Origin: Anabaena sp. 4-3
GTDB lineage: Bacteria > Cyanobacteriota > Cyanobacteriia > Cyanobacteriales > Nostocaceae
NCBI RefSeq assembly: GCF_001597745.1
Contig: NZ_LUHJ01000006.1
Span: 1-40,414, forward strand
Length of the DNA stretch: 40,414 nucleotides
Direction: 5' to 3'
The notes under the pieces were generated by a model. It had not been told where the DNA came from, did no database searches, and was given only the letters and a program-made list of their open reading frames with translations. Numbering within the stretch: the first letter of the stretch is position 1; each line of letters starts with the position of its first letter. Made by a program: the position numbers and the translations under genes. Positions 25,372 to 33,335 of the stretch are shown piece by piece.

Positions 25372-25767
25372 ATGAAAAACGTGATGTTTGTCTGCAAGCA
25401 TAATTCCCGTCGTTCTCAAATGGCAGAGGGTTTTGCACGAACATTAGGAGAGGGAAAAATTACCGTTACAAGTTCAGGCTTGGCAATCAATGAAGTAGAT
25501 CAAATTGCCGTTGAAGTCATGTCAGAAGTTGGTATTGATATTAGTCAGCAGTATTCTAAATCGTTAGATAATTTTAATCCTGAAGATTACGATATAGTAA
25601 TTTCATTATGTGGTTGCGGTGTGAATTTACCAGAAGCGTGGGTGTTAAGAGAAGTATTTGAAGATTGGCAATTAGATGACCCACAAGGAGAGTCAATAGA
25701 AACCTTTCGGCGTGTTAGAGATGAAGTGAAAGAAAGAGTTGTCAAGTTAATTGCATCTCTTAGCTAA
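25372..25767 (+). CDS. arsC: Arsenate reductase (LMW-PTP-like, GSH/Grx type)
   Basis: A 131-residue cytosolic protein of the low-molecular-weight phosphatase fold. The P-loop CKHNSRRS (Cys8 to Arg14, CX5R) binds arsenate, and SLCGCGVN supplies Cys80 and Cys82. Synechocystis ArsC uses Cys8, Cys80 and Cys82 at the same positions with glutathione and glutaredoxin, so the same mechanism is expected. It turns arsenate into arsenite for Acr3. It lies 58 bases after arsI and is convergent with the first Uma2 gene, nine bases away. Confidence 0.93.
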   Translation: MKNVMFVCKHNSRRSQMAEGFARTLGEGKITVTSSGLAINEVDQIAVEVMSEVGIDISQQYSKSLDNFNPEDYDIVISLCGCGVNLPEAWVLREVFEDWQLDDPQGESIETFRRVRDEVKERVVKLIASLS

Positions 25768-25776
25768 CGAAATTTA

Positions 25777-26340
25777 TTATTTGACTCTTTGCAACCAAGC
25801 AAAGATGTCATTAACAGAAAGAGTTAAATTCATATCTGCTAGGACTGGTAATACATCTAATTCAGTTAATAAATCTGGTAGACAATTACACTGATAAACT
25901 ATAACTGAGCGTTCACTAGGGTCTATTAACCATCCTAGTTGAGTACCATGTTTCATACAGTGAAGAATATTACCTGTTACCTTAGTCTGACTTTGGTCAG
26001 GAGAAAGAATTTCAATTATCCAAGCTGGTGCAAAATCAATACCAGTGCTAATAATATCGCCATTTTCATCTAATGGTATTTGATTAGTAGCAACTACCGC
26101 AACATCAGGCACGATTGAACGATTTCCGCAAGTACAACGCAACTCAGGGAAAGCTTCGTAATTACTGCCTGCTGTATCAATAACTCCAACTAAACGTTTT
26201 TGCAAAAGGCTATTTTTTCCACCTGGCATAGTTTTTTGAATTGCCTTACCGTTAAGATACTCCCATGCTGGTGACTCATCTATGTATGGAAGTTTTAAAA
26301 AATTTTCCAGGGTGATAGTGTCTGAAACTATAATTGTCAT
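25777..26340 (-). CDS. Uma2 family (DUF820) putative nuclease
   Basis: A 187-residue protein of the Uma2 family, common in cyanobacteria, with a PD-(D/E)xK nuclease-like fold. Visible are ESPAWEYLNGKAIQ near the N-terminus, SIVPDVAVV and WIIEILSPDQSQTKV (the acidic-strand region with E-I-L in the ExK position), then LGWLIDPSERSVIVYQ. The usual catalytic Lys after the Glu is not obvious, so activity is uncertain. The role of the family is unknown; nuclease or mobile-element association is only inferred from its fold and abundance. A second Uma2 gene follows on the same strand. Confidence 0.85.
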   Translation of the reverse strand: MTIIVSDTITLENFLKLPYIDESPAWEYLNGKAIQKTMPGGKNSLLQKRLVGVIDTAGSNYEAFPELRCTCGNRSIVPDVAVVATNQIPLDENGDIISTGIDFAPAWIIEILSPDQSQTKVTGNILHCMKHGTQLGWLIDPSERSVIVYQCNCLPDLLTELDVLPVLADMNLTLSVNDIFAWLQRVK

Positions 26341-26378
26341 ATTGCCTAACCAATCTTAGATTTATTGTATTTGCTGCC

Positions 26379-27002
26379 TTACCCAAATCGAAAATTTTTG
26401 AGAGTGGCATTTCTGCCGATGATTCTACTTTCTTCAAGATATTGGGGGATGACATCTATTAAAGGCACTTGAGGAAAATTAAAGCTGATTTGAGACTCAA
26501 TATAAACACCATCCTGCAAAATATTAATTTGTAGATTACCATTTTCAAATCGCCACAGTTCTGGAACTTGTAGTGACTTATAAATATTCGGATGTGTGCG
26601 CGAAGTAATATCAATTTCTAAAGCTAAATCTGGCGGAGGATCGACAGTTAAATCTAGTCGCTTCTTACCACGAATTTTAGATTCATTGGCAATATAAAAA
26701 CACTGATCAGGTTCTATTCCTTGAGCCATGAATTGATTTTTAAAAGTTGTAGAGCCTAAGCATCTAAACTCAATATCCAATTCTTCTAATAGTGCTTTAA
26801 CTAAATCGCTAATAATTTCTTTGCCGTATTCATGTTCTGGCAAAGGAGACATAATTTCTAATATTCCCCTATCATAAGCAATACGGGCAGCCCGATGTTC
26901 TCCCAACTCTTCAAGAATTGCTTCCAACTCTTCCCAACTGACATCTCGTAACAATACTTTTTGTCCAGGTGGAACATAGATGCGCTTGAACTCCAATAAC
27001 AT
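26379..27002 (-). CDS. Uma2 family (DUF820) putative nuclease
   Basis: From ATG 27002 the protein is 207 residues. The pattern is that of Uma2: VPPGQKVLLRDVSWEELEAIL, ARIAYDRGILEIMSPLPEHEYG, then PDLALEIDITSRTHPN, with the D/E residues of the nuclease-like core, and VPELWRFENGNLQI. It is upstream of, and on the same strand as, another Uma2 gene (38-base gap), but the two are dissimilar, so they are probably not a recent duplication. Earlier in-frame starts (27050, 27017) are possible. Confidence 0.85.
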   Translation of the reverse strand: MLLEFKRIYVPPGQKVLLRDVSWEELEAILEELGEHRAARIAYDRGILEIMSPLPEHEYGKEIISDLVKALLEELDIEFRCLGSTTFKNQFMAQGIEPDQCFYIANESKIRGKKRLDLTVDPPPDLALEIDITSRTHPNIYKSLQVPELWRFENGNLQINILQDGVYIESQISFNFPQVPLIDVIPQYLEESRIIGRNATLKNFRFG

Positions 27003-27075
27003 CCCTACCACTCCCATAAACTTCAACTCATAGCATCCCAATTTTAACAAACACCAAACACAAAGCCACTCTTAA

Positions 27076-27118
27076 ACCTCCGCGCCCCTCCGCGTTTCCT
27101 CCGCGTACCTTTGCGTTT
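27076..27118. repeat. CCTCCGCG repeat
   Basis: Three or four imperfect units of about 11 bases sharing CTCCGCG (ending in CTTTGCGTTT) lie upstream of the second Uma2 gene. This resembles a dispersed repeat of filamentous cyanobacteria. Confidence 0.5.
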
Positions 27119-27245
27119 AAAAAATAAATCCAACAGAATAACTCTCATGTAATAAATCTTACGCCTACAGCCAGATACACACAACAAACTTATCAAGCTA
27201 AGATATCAGCCAAATAGTAAATGATATCTTATCTACTCAGTAGTT

Positions 27246-28286
27246 GTGGTTAATCAAAACTCTCAAAACCTGATACAAAACCAACTAGAAAAACCCTCAA
27301 ACCACGAATATAAATTTAACTGGTTTGACTGGTTTTGTTTATGGTATCCTCCCGGCTGGCTAATTTTATTTAACCGCCATTGGCAACATTATCACGCAGA
27401 GCCAGATGGTTGGCATTGGCGAGAATATTTACTATTTTTAATACCAGGAGGATTTTATCTAGCTTTTGTAATTCGCTGGTTGCGCTTGGGTTGTCGTTCA
27501 CCTAGAAACGATATTGAAGAATTTAACCCTCACTATCAAAAAGCATTTCGTGAAGAAATTTTAGCCCCAATAGTGAAGTATTATTTTCGTGGGGAATTGC
27601 AGCAAATCGAGAACTTACCCACAACAGGGCCGATAATTGTAGCGATGAACCATGCAGGGATGTGTTTTCCTTGGGACTTTATCTGTTTAGGTTATTTATT
27701 AGGTGAAGCACGAGGTTGGACAGCACAACCTTTAGCAGAAGTATCATTATTTGAGCATCCTTGGGTAGTGTGGTGGCTACCTCCTAAATGGTCGCAGGTT
27801 TTAGGGGCTGTGCGCGCAGAGTTAAGTAATTTTGAGCAAGCTATTTCTCAAGGTAAGATTTTGTTATATGCACCGGAAGGTGTACGAGGGCCGTTAAAAG
27901 GTTGGGGGAAACGCTACCAACTACAAAAGTTTGATGTGAGTTTTTTACAGTTGAGCGATCGCTATCATATTCCGATTTTGCCAGTCATTTGCATCGGTAA
28001 CGAATCTTTACATCCCTGGACAGTTAACCTGAAAAAATTACAAAAATTCTTGAAATTACCATTCTGTCCCTTATCACCTTTGATGTTGATGTTAATTCTC
28101 TTTCCCTCAATGGGTGTTTGGGCGATGAAAACTCGCTTGCGTTATATTATTCAACCAGTAGCAACAGTCAACATCAACACAGACTGTAATCATGTCAGCA
28201 AAGGACGAAAAGCAGTTTATCAACGCGCCCATCAATTGCGTGAACAATTACAGCATCAAATTAAAACACAAATTAACCTTTTGTAG
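27246..28286 (+). CDS. Lysophospholipid acyltransferase (PlsC) family protein
   Basis: A 346-residue protein, longer than typical PlsC (about 240), with the acyltransferase block MNHAGMCFPWDF (an NHxxxxxD form of the catalytic HX4D motif) and LYAPEGVRGP in place of the usual FPEGTRS. An N-terminal region (FCLWYPPGWLILF, HWREYLLFLIPGGFYLAFV) suggests membrane insertion. It should transfer an acyl chain to a lysophospholipid or a related lipid at the membrane. It starts with GTG and lacks a clear ribosome binding site. Its job in the cell and substrate are unknown. Confidence 0.75.
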   Translation: MVNQNSQNLIQNQLEKPSNHEYKFNWFDWFCLWYPPGWLILFNRHWQHYHAEPDGWHWREYLLFLIPGGFYLAFVIRWLRLGCRSPRNDIEEFNPHYQKAFREEILAPIVKYYFRGELQQIENLPTTGPIIVAMNHAGMCFPWDFICLGYLLGEARGWTAQPLAEVSLFEHPWVVWWLPPKWSQVLGAVRAELSNFEQAISQGKILLYAPEGVRGPLKGWGKRYQLQKFDVSFLQLSDRYHIPILPVICIGNESLHPWTVNLKKLQKFLKLPFCPLSPLMLMLILFPSMGVWAMKTRLRYIIQPVATVNINTDCNHVSKGRKAVYQRAHQLREQLQHQIKTQINLL

Positions 28287-28312
28287 ATACGGCGATTTAT
28301 TATAACAAGTTC

Positions 28313-28366
28313 GTAGTAAGGACTTTAGTCCTGAGAAAATTAATTAAGGACTAAAGTCCTGACTAC
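28313..28366. repeat. Palindromic repeat between convergent genes
   Basis: Arms of 20 bases (left GTAGTAAGGACTTTAGTCCT, right AGGACTAAAGTCCTGACTAC, one mismatch) are separated by 14 bases. Each arm is itself nearly palindromic around AGGACTTTAGTCCT. It lies between the acyltransferase and rppA genes and could end both transcripts. Confidence 0.65.
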
Positions 28367-28390
28367 AAACCAAGCTGGCTAATACTGCAC

Positions 28391-29083
28391 TCATTCCACA
28401 GAAGCAGTTCCGAAGCGGTAGCCTTTACCGTAAACTGTATGAATTAAAGGTGTTTCCTTACCTACTTCAATTTTCCGCCGCAGTAACCGAATTAATGCAG
28501 CTATGACATTACTGCTGGGTTGTTCTTCATCTTGCCAGAGATGCTGCATAATTTGAGCATGAGTTAGTAAATGTCCAGTATGTTCCATAAAGTATAGTAA
28601 CAACTGGCTTTCTTTCTGCGATAATTCAATGACTCGCCCTTGACGGTAGGCGACTTGATTCTCACAATCTAGTTCTAAATCAGCTACAGTTAATCTAGTC
28701 GTTGTCGCTTCATAACTTTGAGAACCAGAACGACGCAACAAAGCGCGAACTCTAGCTAATAACTCCCGTAATTCAAAAGGTTTAACTAAATAGTCATCTG
28801 CACCAGCATCTAAACCTTGTACCCTGTCATCTAGAGTATCTTTAGCCGTCAGAAACAGCACAGGTGTAATTTTCCCTTGCTGGCGCAATTCTTGACAAAT
28901 CTCTAACCCTGTTTTTCCTGGCAGCATCCAATCTAAAATAAGTAAGTCGTAACTACCTGACTGTGCCATGATGCTTCCACTTGTACCATCATAAGCGGCA
29001 TCTAGGGTATAACCCTCTCGTGTCAAAACACGGCTTAAAGGGTCTGTTAGTTCTACTTCATCATCCACTAATAAAATTCTCAT
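28391..29083 (-). CDS. rppA: OmpR-family response regulator RppA
   Basis: A 230-residue regulator with a receiver domain (MRILLVDDEVELTDPLSRVL; phosphoacceptor Asp51 in LLILDWMLPG; Lys in LVKPFELREL) and a C-terminal winged helix ending in TVYGKGYRFG. The receiver sequence fits cyanobacterial RppA, known in Synechocystis as part of the RppA/RppB pair with effects on photosynthesis and nickel-responsive genes. No rppB-type kinase is adjacent, so its kinase is encoded elsewhere or it acts as an orphan. It is likely cytosolic and DNA-binding. Upstream lies the first 124-bp palindromic element, which may hold its promoter. Confidence 0.85.
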   Translation of the reverse strand: MRILLVDDEVELTDPLSRVLTREGYTLDAAYDGTSGSIMAQSGSYDLLILDWMLPGKTGLEICQELRQQGKITPVLFLTAKDTLDDRVQGLDAGADDYLVKPFELRELLARVRALLRRSGSQSYEATTTRLTVADLELDCENQVAYRQGRVIELSQKESQLLLYFMEHTGHLLTHAQIMQHLWQDEEQPSSNVIAALIRLLRRKIEVGKETPLIHTVYGKGYRFGTASVE

Positions 29084-29131
29084 GCTGTTGAGTAAGCAAT
29101 AGAGATATTCTCAATATTATTGAACTGCTTC

Positions 29132-29255
29132 AGGACTTACGTAACTGGCACATTAGTAGGGTGCGTCAGATGTCGGAAATCTGTTGATTTTTACCAAATT
29201 ATCGATTCTGACGCACCCTACAAAAAAGTTTGATCATCATGATTGCGTAAGTCCT
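29132..29255. mobile_element. 124-bp MITE-like nested palindrome, copy 1
   Basis: Terminal inverted repeats AGGACTTACGTAA (29132) and TTGCGTAAGTCCT (29243-29255) enclose an inner inverted pair GTAGGGTGCGTCAGA (29156-29170) and TCTGACGCACCCTAC (29207-29221). It lies between the rppA and hisG genes, which are divergent. It is the same length as, and in opposite orientation to, the copy at 40178. It has no coding capacity. Confidence 0.7.
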
Positions 29256-29307
29256 ATGCTTAAATCAGGACATTTAATGTCCATAGCCAAGGATACCAAG
29301 AAATAGA

Positions 29308-29952
29308 ATGTTAACTGTTGCCTTACCGAAAGGGGAACTTCTTAAACATAGCATCCGCCTCCTACAATCTGTAGGTTTAGATTTTAGTGCTTTTTTAGAC
29401 TCAGGCAATCGCCAACTACAAATTACTGACGCTAGCGGAAAAGCTAAAGGCTTATTAGTTAGAGGTCAAGATGTGCCTGTATATGTGGAATACGGTCAGG
29501 CACAAATCGGTATTATTGGTTACGATGTTCTTAAGGAAAAACAACCACAAGTTGCCCATTTAGTTGATTTGGGGTTTGGTTATTGTCGGATGTCGGTAGC
29601 TGTGAAAGCTTCTAGTCCTTACAAATCACCTTTAGATTTACCACCTCACAGTCGGGTTGCTTCTAAATATGTCAACTGTGCTAGTGAATATTTCCAGAGT
29701 TTAGATTTACCTGTGGAAATAGTACCACTTTACGGTTCTGTAGAACTCGGCCCAATTACGGGGATGTCTGAGGCTATTGTCGATTTAGTCTCGACTGGGC
29801 GGACTTTACGCGAAAATGGTTTGATTGAAATTACTACTCTGTATGAAAGTACAGCCCGGTTAATTGCTCATCCTCTGAGTTATCGTCTCAATACAGGTAA
29901 TTTACATGATTTAGTTGAGCGTATCAGAGAGGCTGTGTTGACACCAGCTTAA
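29308..29952 (+). CDS. hisG: ATP phosphoribosyltransferase, short form
   Basis: A 214-residue HisG of the short type (HisG_S), which catalyses the first step of histidine synthesis by joining ATP and PRPP. It starts [11 protein letters not shown] and has [27 protein letters not shown] and the PRPP-binding [16 protein letters not shown] stretch. Short HisG lacks the regulatory domain and needs HisZ, a HisRS-like partner encoded elsewhere. It is monocistronic, as histidine genes usually are scattered in cyanobacteria, and is followed by an intrinsic terminator. Confidence 0.94.
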   Translation: MLTVALPKGELLKHSIRLLQSVGLDFSAFLDSGNRQLQITDASGKAKGLLVRGQDVPVYVEYGQAQIGIIGYDVLKEKQPQVAHLVDLGFGYCRMSVAVKASSPYKSPLDLPPHSRVASKYVNCASEYFQSLDLPVEIVPLYGSVELGPITGMSEAIVDLVSTGRTLRENGLIEITTLYESTARLIAHPLSYRLNTGNLHDLVERIREAVLTPA

Positions 29953-29971
29953 TTCATTATATTTTTGCGGA

Positions 29972-30010
29972 AATATCCCCGGCTTTGTCAAAAAGTTGGG
30001 GATGTTTTTT
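29972..30010 (+). terminator. hisG terminator
   Basis: AATATCCCC and GGGGATGTT (one G-U pair) form a stem with a 17-base loop, followed by a T-run, 19 bases past the stop. Confidence 0.7.
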
Positions 30011-30232
30011 GATTATGGATAACATATCCTACCAAGAGTCAGAAAGGCTTGAAAAAGGTGCGTTACGCTGTCGCTAATACACCCTACCATGATTGAAATT
30101 ACGTTGTATGATTTTTTATTAAATTTTGTCTACACTGTGATTAGTCTAAGGCTAATTTTTTATCAAAAAATTTTAATCACAAAGTTCTGATAGTTAGTTT
30201 ATCTAGAGTTAAAAAATTGTTAAAAAAATTTT

Positions 30233-32878
30233 ATGAAATTTGATTTTAATTCAGAGGAACAAGCGAGACTTGCAGCGTTGCGCGAGTACCAAATTCTAGA
30301 CACTGAACCTGAAGAAGCTTATGAAAATTTGGCTCGGTTGGCTGCTTTTATTTGTGGTACACCCATTGCTTTAGTCAATTTCATCGATGAACATCGTCAG
30401 TGGTTTAAGGCGAAACTGGGCATAGAAGTGTCAGAAATGCCCCGTAGTATTGGTTTTTCTTACTTATGTCAAGAAAAACAGGGGGTTGTCGTAGTTCCCG
30501 ATGCTTTAGCAGATGCTCGCCTGTCTACTAATCCCGTAGTAGTATCATATCCCTATGTCCGTTTTTATGCAGGTGTGCCATTACTCACGCCCCAAGGTCA
30601 GATGTTAGGAACTCTTTGTGTTCTTGACCATCAGCCAAAACAACTCAGTCAACAACAAGTAGACGCACTGGTAGCTTTAAGTCGCTTGGTTATTGACCAA
30701 TTGGAATTGCGGCGCAGTGTGACAGATGTATCTCAGATTACAGAAAAGCTGATGCAGCAAGAGCAAATAGCACGCTTAGAATCGGAAGCTGTCAGCGATC
30801 GCATTCGTAATATACTCGAAAGTATTACCGATGGTTTCTTTGCTTTAGATAAACAGTGGCGATTCACTTATATCAATAGTCAAGCAGCAAGGCTATTGCA
30901 GAAAAATCAAACTGAGCTATTAGGCAAAAATATCTGGGAAGCGGTTCCCGAATTAATAGGAACCTTATTTGAGCAAGAGTATCACCGAGCCATCGCCCAA
31001 CAGATGAGTGTCGCATTTGAAGAATGCTATCCAACCCTGAACAGATGGTTTGCAGTTAACGCCTATCCCGGTAAAGACGGTTTATCAGTTTATTTTCAAG
31101 ATATTACCACAAGGCGACAGACAGAAATCGCACTCAGAGAAAGTGAAGAACGTTGGCATTTAGCTTTACAAGGTAACAATGATGGTATTTGGGATTGGAA
31201 CTTAAAAACAAATGAAGTCTTTTTCTCCCCACGTTGGAAACAAATCTTGGGGTATGCCGAGGACGAAATCAGCAATTACATAGAGGAATGGTCAAAGCGT
31301 GTACATCCAGATGATTTAGACTGGGTAATGCAAGCAATTCAAGACCATTTTGAGAGAAAAACACCGTTTTATATTACCGAGCATCGCCTACTGTGCAAAG
31401 ATGGTAGCTATAAATGGATTTTAGATCGAGGACAGGCGCGTTGGGATGAAAACGGTAATGTAGTCAGGATGGTAGGTTCTCACACAGATATTACTGAGCG
31501 CAAGCAAGCAGAAGAAGAACTGAAAAGACAAAATTTGCGATCGCAACTCTTCGCCGAAATTACCCTCAAAATTCGAGAAACCCTTGATATTAAAGAAATT
31601 CTGCAAGCATCAGTCCAAGAAGTGCAGAAACTTTTACAAGCAGACAGAGTATTGATTTTTCGCCTGTGGGCTGATGGTTCAGGAACAGTAGAACAAGAAG
31701 CCGTACTTCCTGGCTGGCCTGTAGTTTTCGGAAAAAACATTGTTGACCCCTGTTTTCAGGAAGACTACGTAGATAAATATCGTCAAGGTAGAGTCAGCGC
31801 AATTTTTGATATTAAACAGGCAGATATTCAGGATTGCCATCGGGAATTTTTGCAACAGTTTGGTGTCAAAGCTAACCTCGTAGTTCCAATTCTGCATCGA
31901 GATGGTATCTGGGGTTTATTAATCGCCCATCAGTGCGCCTCACCCCGGCAATGGACAAGCTTTGAGTTAGACTTATTGCAGCAGTTAGCCAACCAAATGG
32001 GTATAGCGTTATCGCAAGCGCAGCTATTAGAAGAACAAACCCGTCAAAGTCAAGAACTAGCACGTTCTAACGCGGAACTAGAAAATTTTGCTTATGTTGC
32101 ATCCCATGACTTGCAAGAACCGTTAAGGATGGTGACTAGCTACTTACAACTATTAGAACGGAGATATAAACCGCAACTAGACGTTGATGCTCAACAGTTC
32201 ATCACCTATGCTGTAGATGGGGCGCGACGGATGCAAACCTTAATCAACGACTTATTGAACTATTCACGACTGACTACCCGTGGAAAACCCTTTGTGTCAG
32301 TTGATGCTGCTGATATTTTAGCAACAGCGATCGCCAACCTGAAAATTGCGATTGAAGATAGTGGTGCAGTCATCACCCACGATCCTTTACCAACAGTAAC
32401 AGCAGATCCCACCCAACTCACCCAAGTATTTCAAAACCTGATTGCAAACGCCATCAAATTCCGCAAAGACATTCCACCCCACATTCATATCAGCGTAGCC
32501 AGAGAGTTAGGCACAGCAGAGGAGCAGGGGAGCAGGGGAGCAGGGGAGCAGGGGAGCAGGGGAGCAGAGGAGCAGGGGAGCAAGGGAGCAGGGGAGCAGG
32601 GGAGCAGAGGAGAAAAATCCAATACCCAGTCCCCAGTCCCCAATGCCCAATGGCTATTCTCAGTCCAAGACAATGGTATTGGTATAGAACCGCAATATGC
32701 TGACCGGATTTTTGCAATTTTTCAACGCCTACATACTAGAAGTAAATACCCAGGTACTGGCATTGGACTGGCAATATGTAAGAAGATTATAGAACGTCAC
32801 GGCGGTCGTATATGGGTTGAGTCACAACCGGGTCAAGGCTCGGTGTTTCACTTCTCAATTCCAGAGCCAGCCAGTTAA
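30233..32878 (+). CDS. GAF-PAS-PAS-GAF sensor histidine kinase
   Basis: An 881-residue cytosolic sensor kinase. Domains in order: GAF (about 25-165, starting QARLAALREYQILDTEPEE), PAS (about 190-300, RNILESITDGFFALDKQWRF), PAS (about 305-430, NNDGIWDWNLKTNEVFF), GAF (about 440-600), then a dimerisation domain with phospho-acceptor His625 (VASHDLQEPLRMV) and a HATPase_c domain with N box (FQNLIANAIKFR, about 732), DNGIGIEPQYADRIF (about 813) and GTGIGLAICKKI. Residues 763-794 are 12 tandem octanucleotides in frame (EEQGSRGA type) plus a Pro/Ser stretch to residue 806, inserted between the N box and the DNGIG loop. Related kinases pair with Rcp1-like regulators, as here: the next gene starts 26 bases on. 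Confidence 0.9.
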   Translation: MKFDFNSEEQARLAALREYQILDTEPEEAYENLARLAAFICGTPIALVNFIDEHRQWFKAKLGIEVSEMPRSIGFSYLCQEKQGVVVVPDALADARLSTNPVVVSYPYVRFYAGVPLLTPQGQMLGTLCVLDHQPKQLSQQQVDALVALSRLVIDQLELRRSVTDVSQITEKLMQQEQIARLESEAVSDRIRNILESITDGFFALDKQWRFTYINSQAARLLQKNQTELLGKNIWEAVPELIGTLFEQEYHRAIAQQMSVAFEECYPTLNRWFAVNAYPGKDGLSVYFQDITTRRQTEIALRESEERWHLALQGNNDGIWDWNLKTNEVFFSPRWKQILGYAEDEISNYIEEWSKRVHPDDLDWVMQAIQDHFERKTPFYITEHRLLCKDGSYKWILDRGQARWDENGNVVRMVGSHTDITERKQAEEELKRQNLRSQLFAEITLKIRETLDIKEILQASVQEVQKLLQADRVLIFRLWADGSGTVEQEAVLPGWPVVFGKNIVDPCFQEDYVDKYRQGRVSAIFDIKQADIQDCHREFLQQFGVKANLVVPILHRDGIWGLLIAHQCASPRQWTSFELDLLQQLANQMGIALSQAQLLEEQTRQSQELARSNAELENFAYVASHDLQEPLRMVTSYLQLLERRYKPQLDVDAQQFITYAVDGARRMQTLINDLLNYSRLTTRGKPFVSVDAADILATAIANLKIAIEDSGAVITHDPLPTVTADPTQLTQVFQNLIANAIKFRKDIPPHIHISVARELGTAEEQGSRGAGEQGSRGAEEQGSKGAGEQGSRGEKSNTQSPVPNAQWLFSVQDNGIGIEPQYADRIFAIFQRLHTRSKYPGTGIGLAICKKIIERHGGRIWVESQPGQGSVFHFSIPEPAS
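32519..32614. repeat. In-frame octanucleotide array inside a histidine kinase gene
   Basis: Twelve tandem copies of GGGGAGCA (with GAGGAGCA and AGGGAGCA variants) span 96 bases, exactly 32 codons. A CCCCAGT-type heptamer stretch follows (about 32624-32650). Both lie in frame within the HATPase_c domain. Confidence 0.9.
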
Positions 32879-32904
32879 CTATCGTCAATATAACAGCAGA
32901 AATT

Positions 32905-33330
32905 ATGGTAATTGAGGTTTTGTTAGTAGAAGATAATCCAGGCGATGCCGAACTAACACGTATTGCCCTAGAAGATAGTCAAATTTCAGTTAACCTCAAT
33001 GTGGTTGAAGATGGAGTGGAAGCCATAGCATACCTGCGAAAACAGGGACAATATGCTCAAGTACCTCAACCTGATATAGTGCTACTAGATTTAAATTTAC
33101 CTAAAAAAGATGGGCGGGAAGTATTAGCCGAAATTAAAACTGATGACAACCTCAAACGTATTCCTGTCGTTGTCTTGACAACTTCCCAAGCAGAAGAAGA
33201 CATTTTAAAGGCGTATAACTTAGCTGCTAACTGTTACATAACTAAGCCCGTTGACTTTGATCAATTCGTTAGAATTGTACAAGCTATAGAAAACTTTTGG
33301 TTTGCGATTGTCAAACTGCCACCGGAGTAG
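32905..33330 (+). CDS. Rcp1-like single-domain response regulator
   Basis: A 141-residue stand-alone receiver: [10 protein letters not shown] (Asp10), LLDLNLPKKDG (phosphoacceptor Asp62), LTTSQAEED and ITKPVD (Lys114). This NPGD-type receiver matches the Rcp1 group that takes phosphate from phytochrome-like kinases such as the one encoded just upstream. It has no output domain, so it should pass the phosphate on or bind a partner; the hybrid kinase next door is a candidate. It lies 26 bases after the kinase gene and 5 bases before the next start. Confidence 0.9.
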   Translation: MVIEVLLVEDNPGDAELTRIALEDSQISVNLNVVEDGVEAIAYLRKQGQYAQVPQPDIVLLDLNLPKKDGREVLAEIKTDDNLKRIPVVVLTTSQAEEDILKAYNLAANCYITKPVDFDQFVRIVQAIENFWFAIVKLPPE

Positions 33331-33335
33331 AGGTT

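Noticed and set aside
30056-30090. GGTGCGTTACGCTGTCGC and TACACCCTACC as a further palindromic element
   Set aside because: It resembles a decayed inner arm pair but the pairing is too poor and no outer arms are found.
32485-32717. Cys/Pro/Leu-rich frames on the minus strand over the histidine kinase
   Set aside because: They are the antisense reading of the octanucleotide array.
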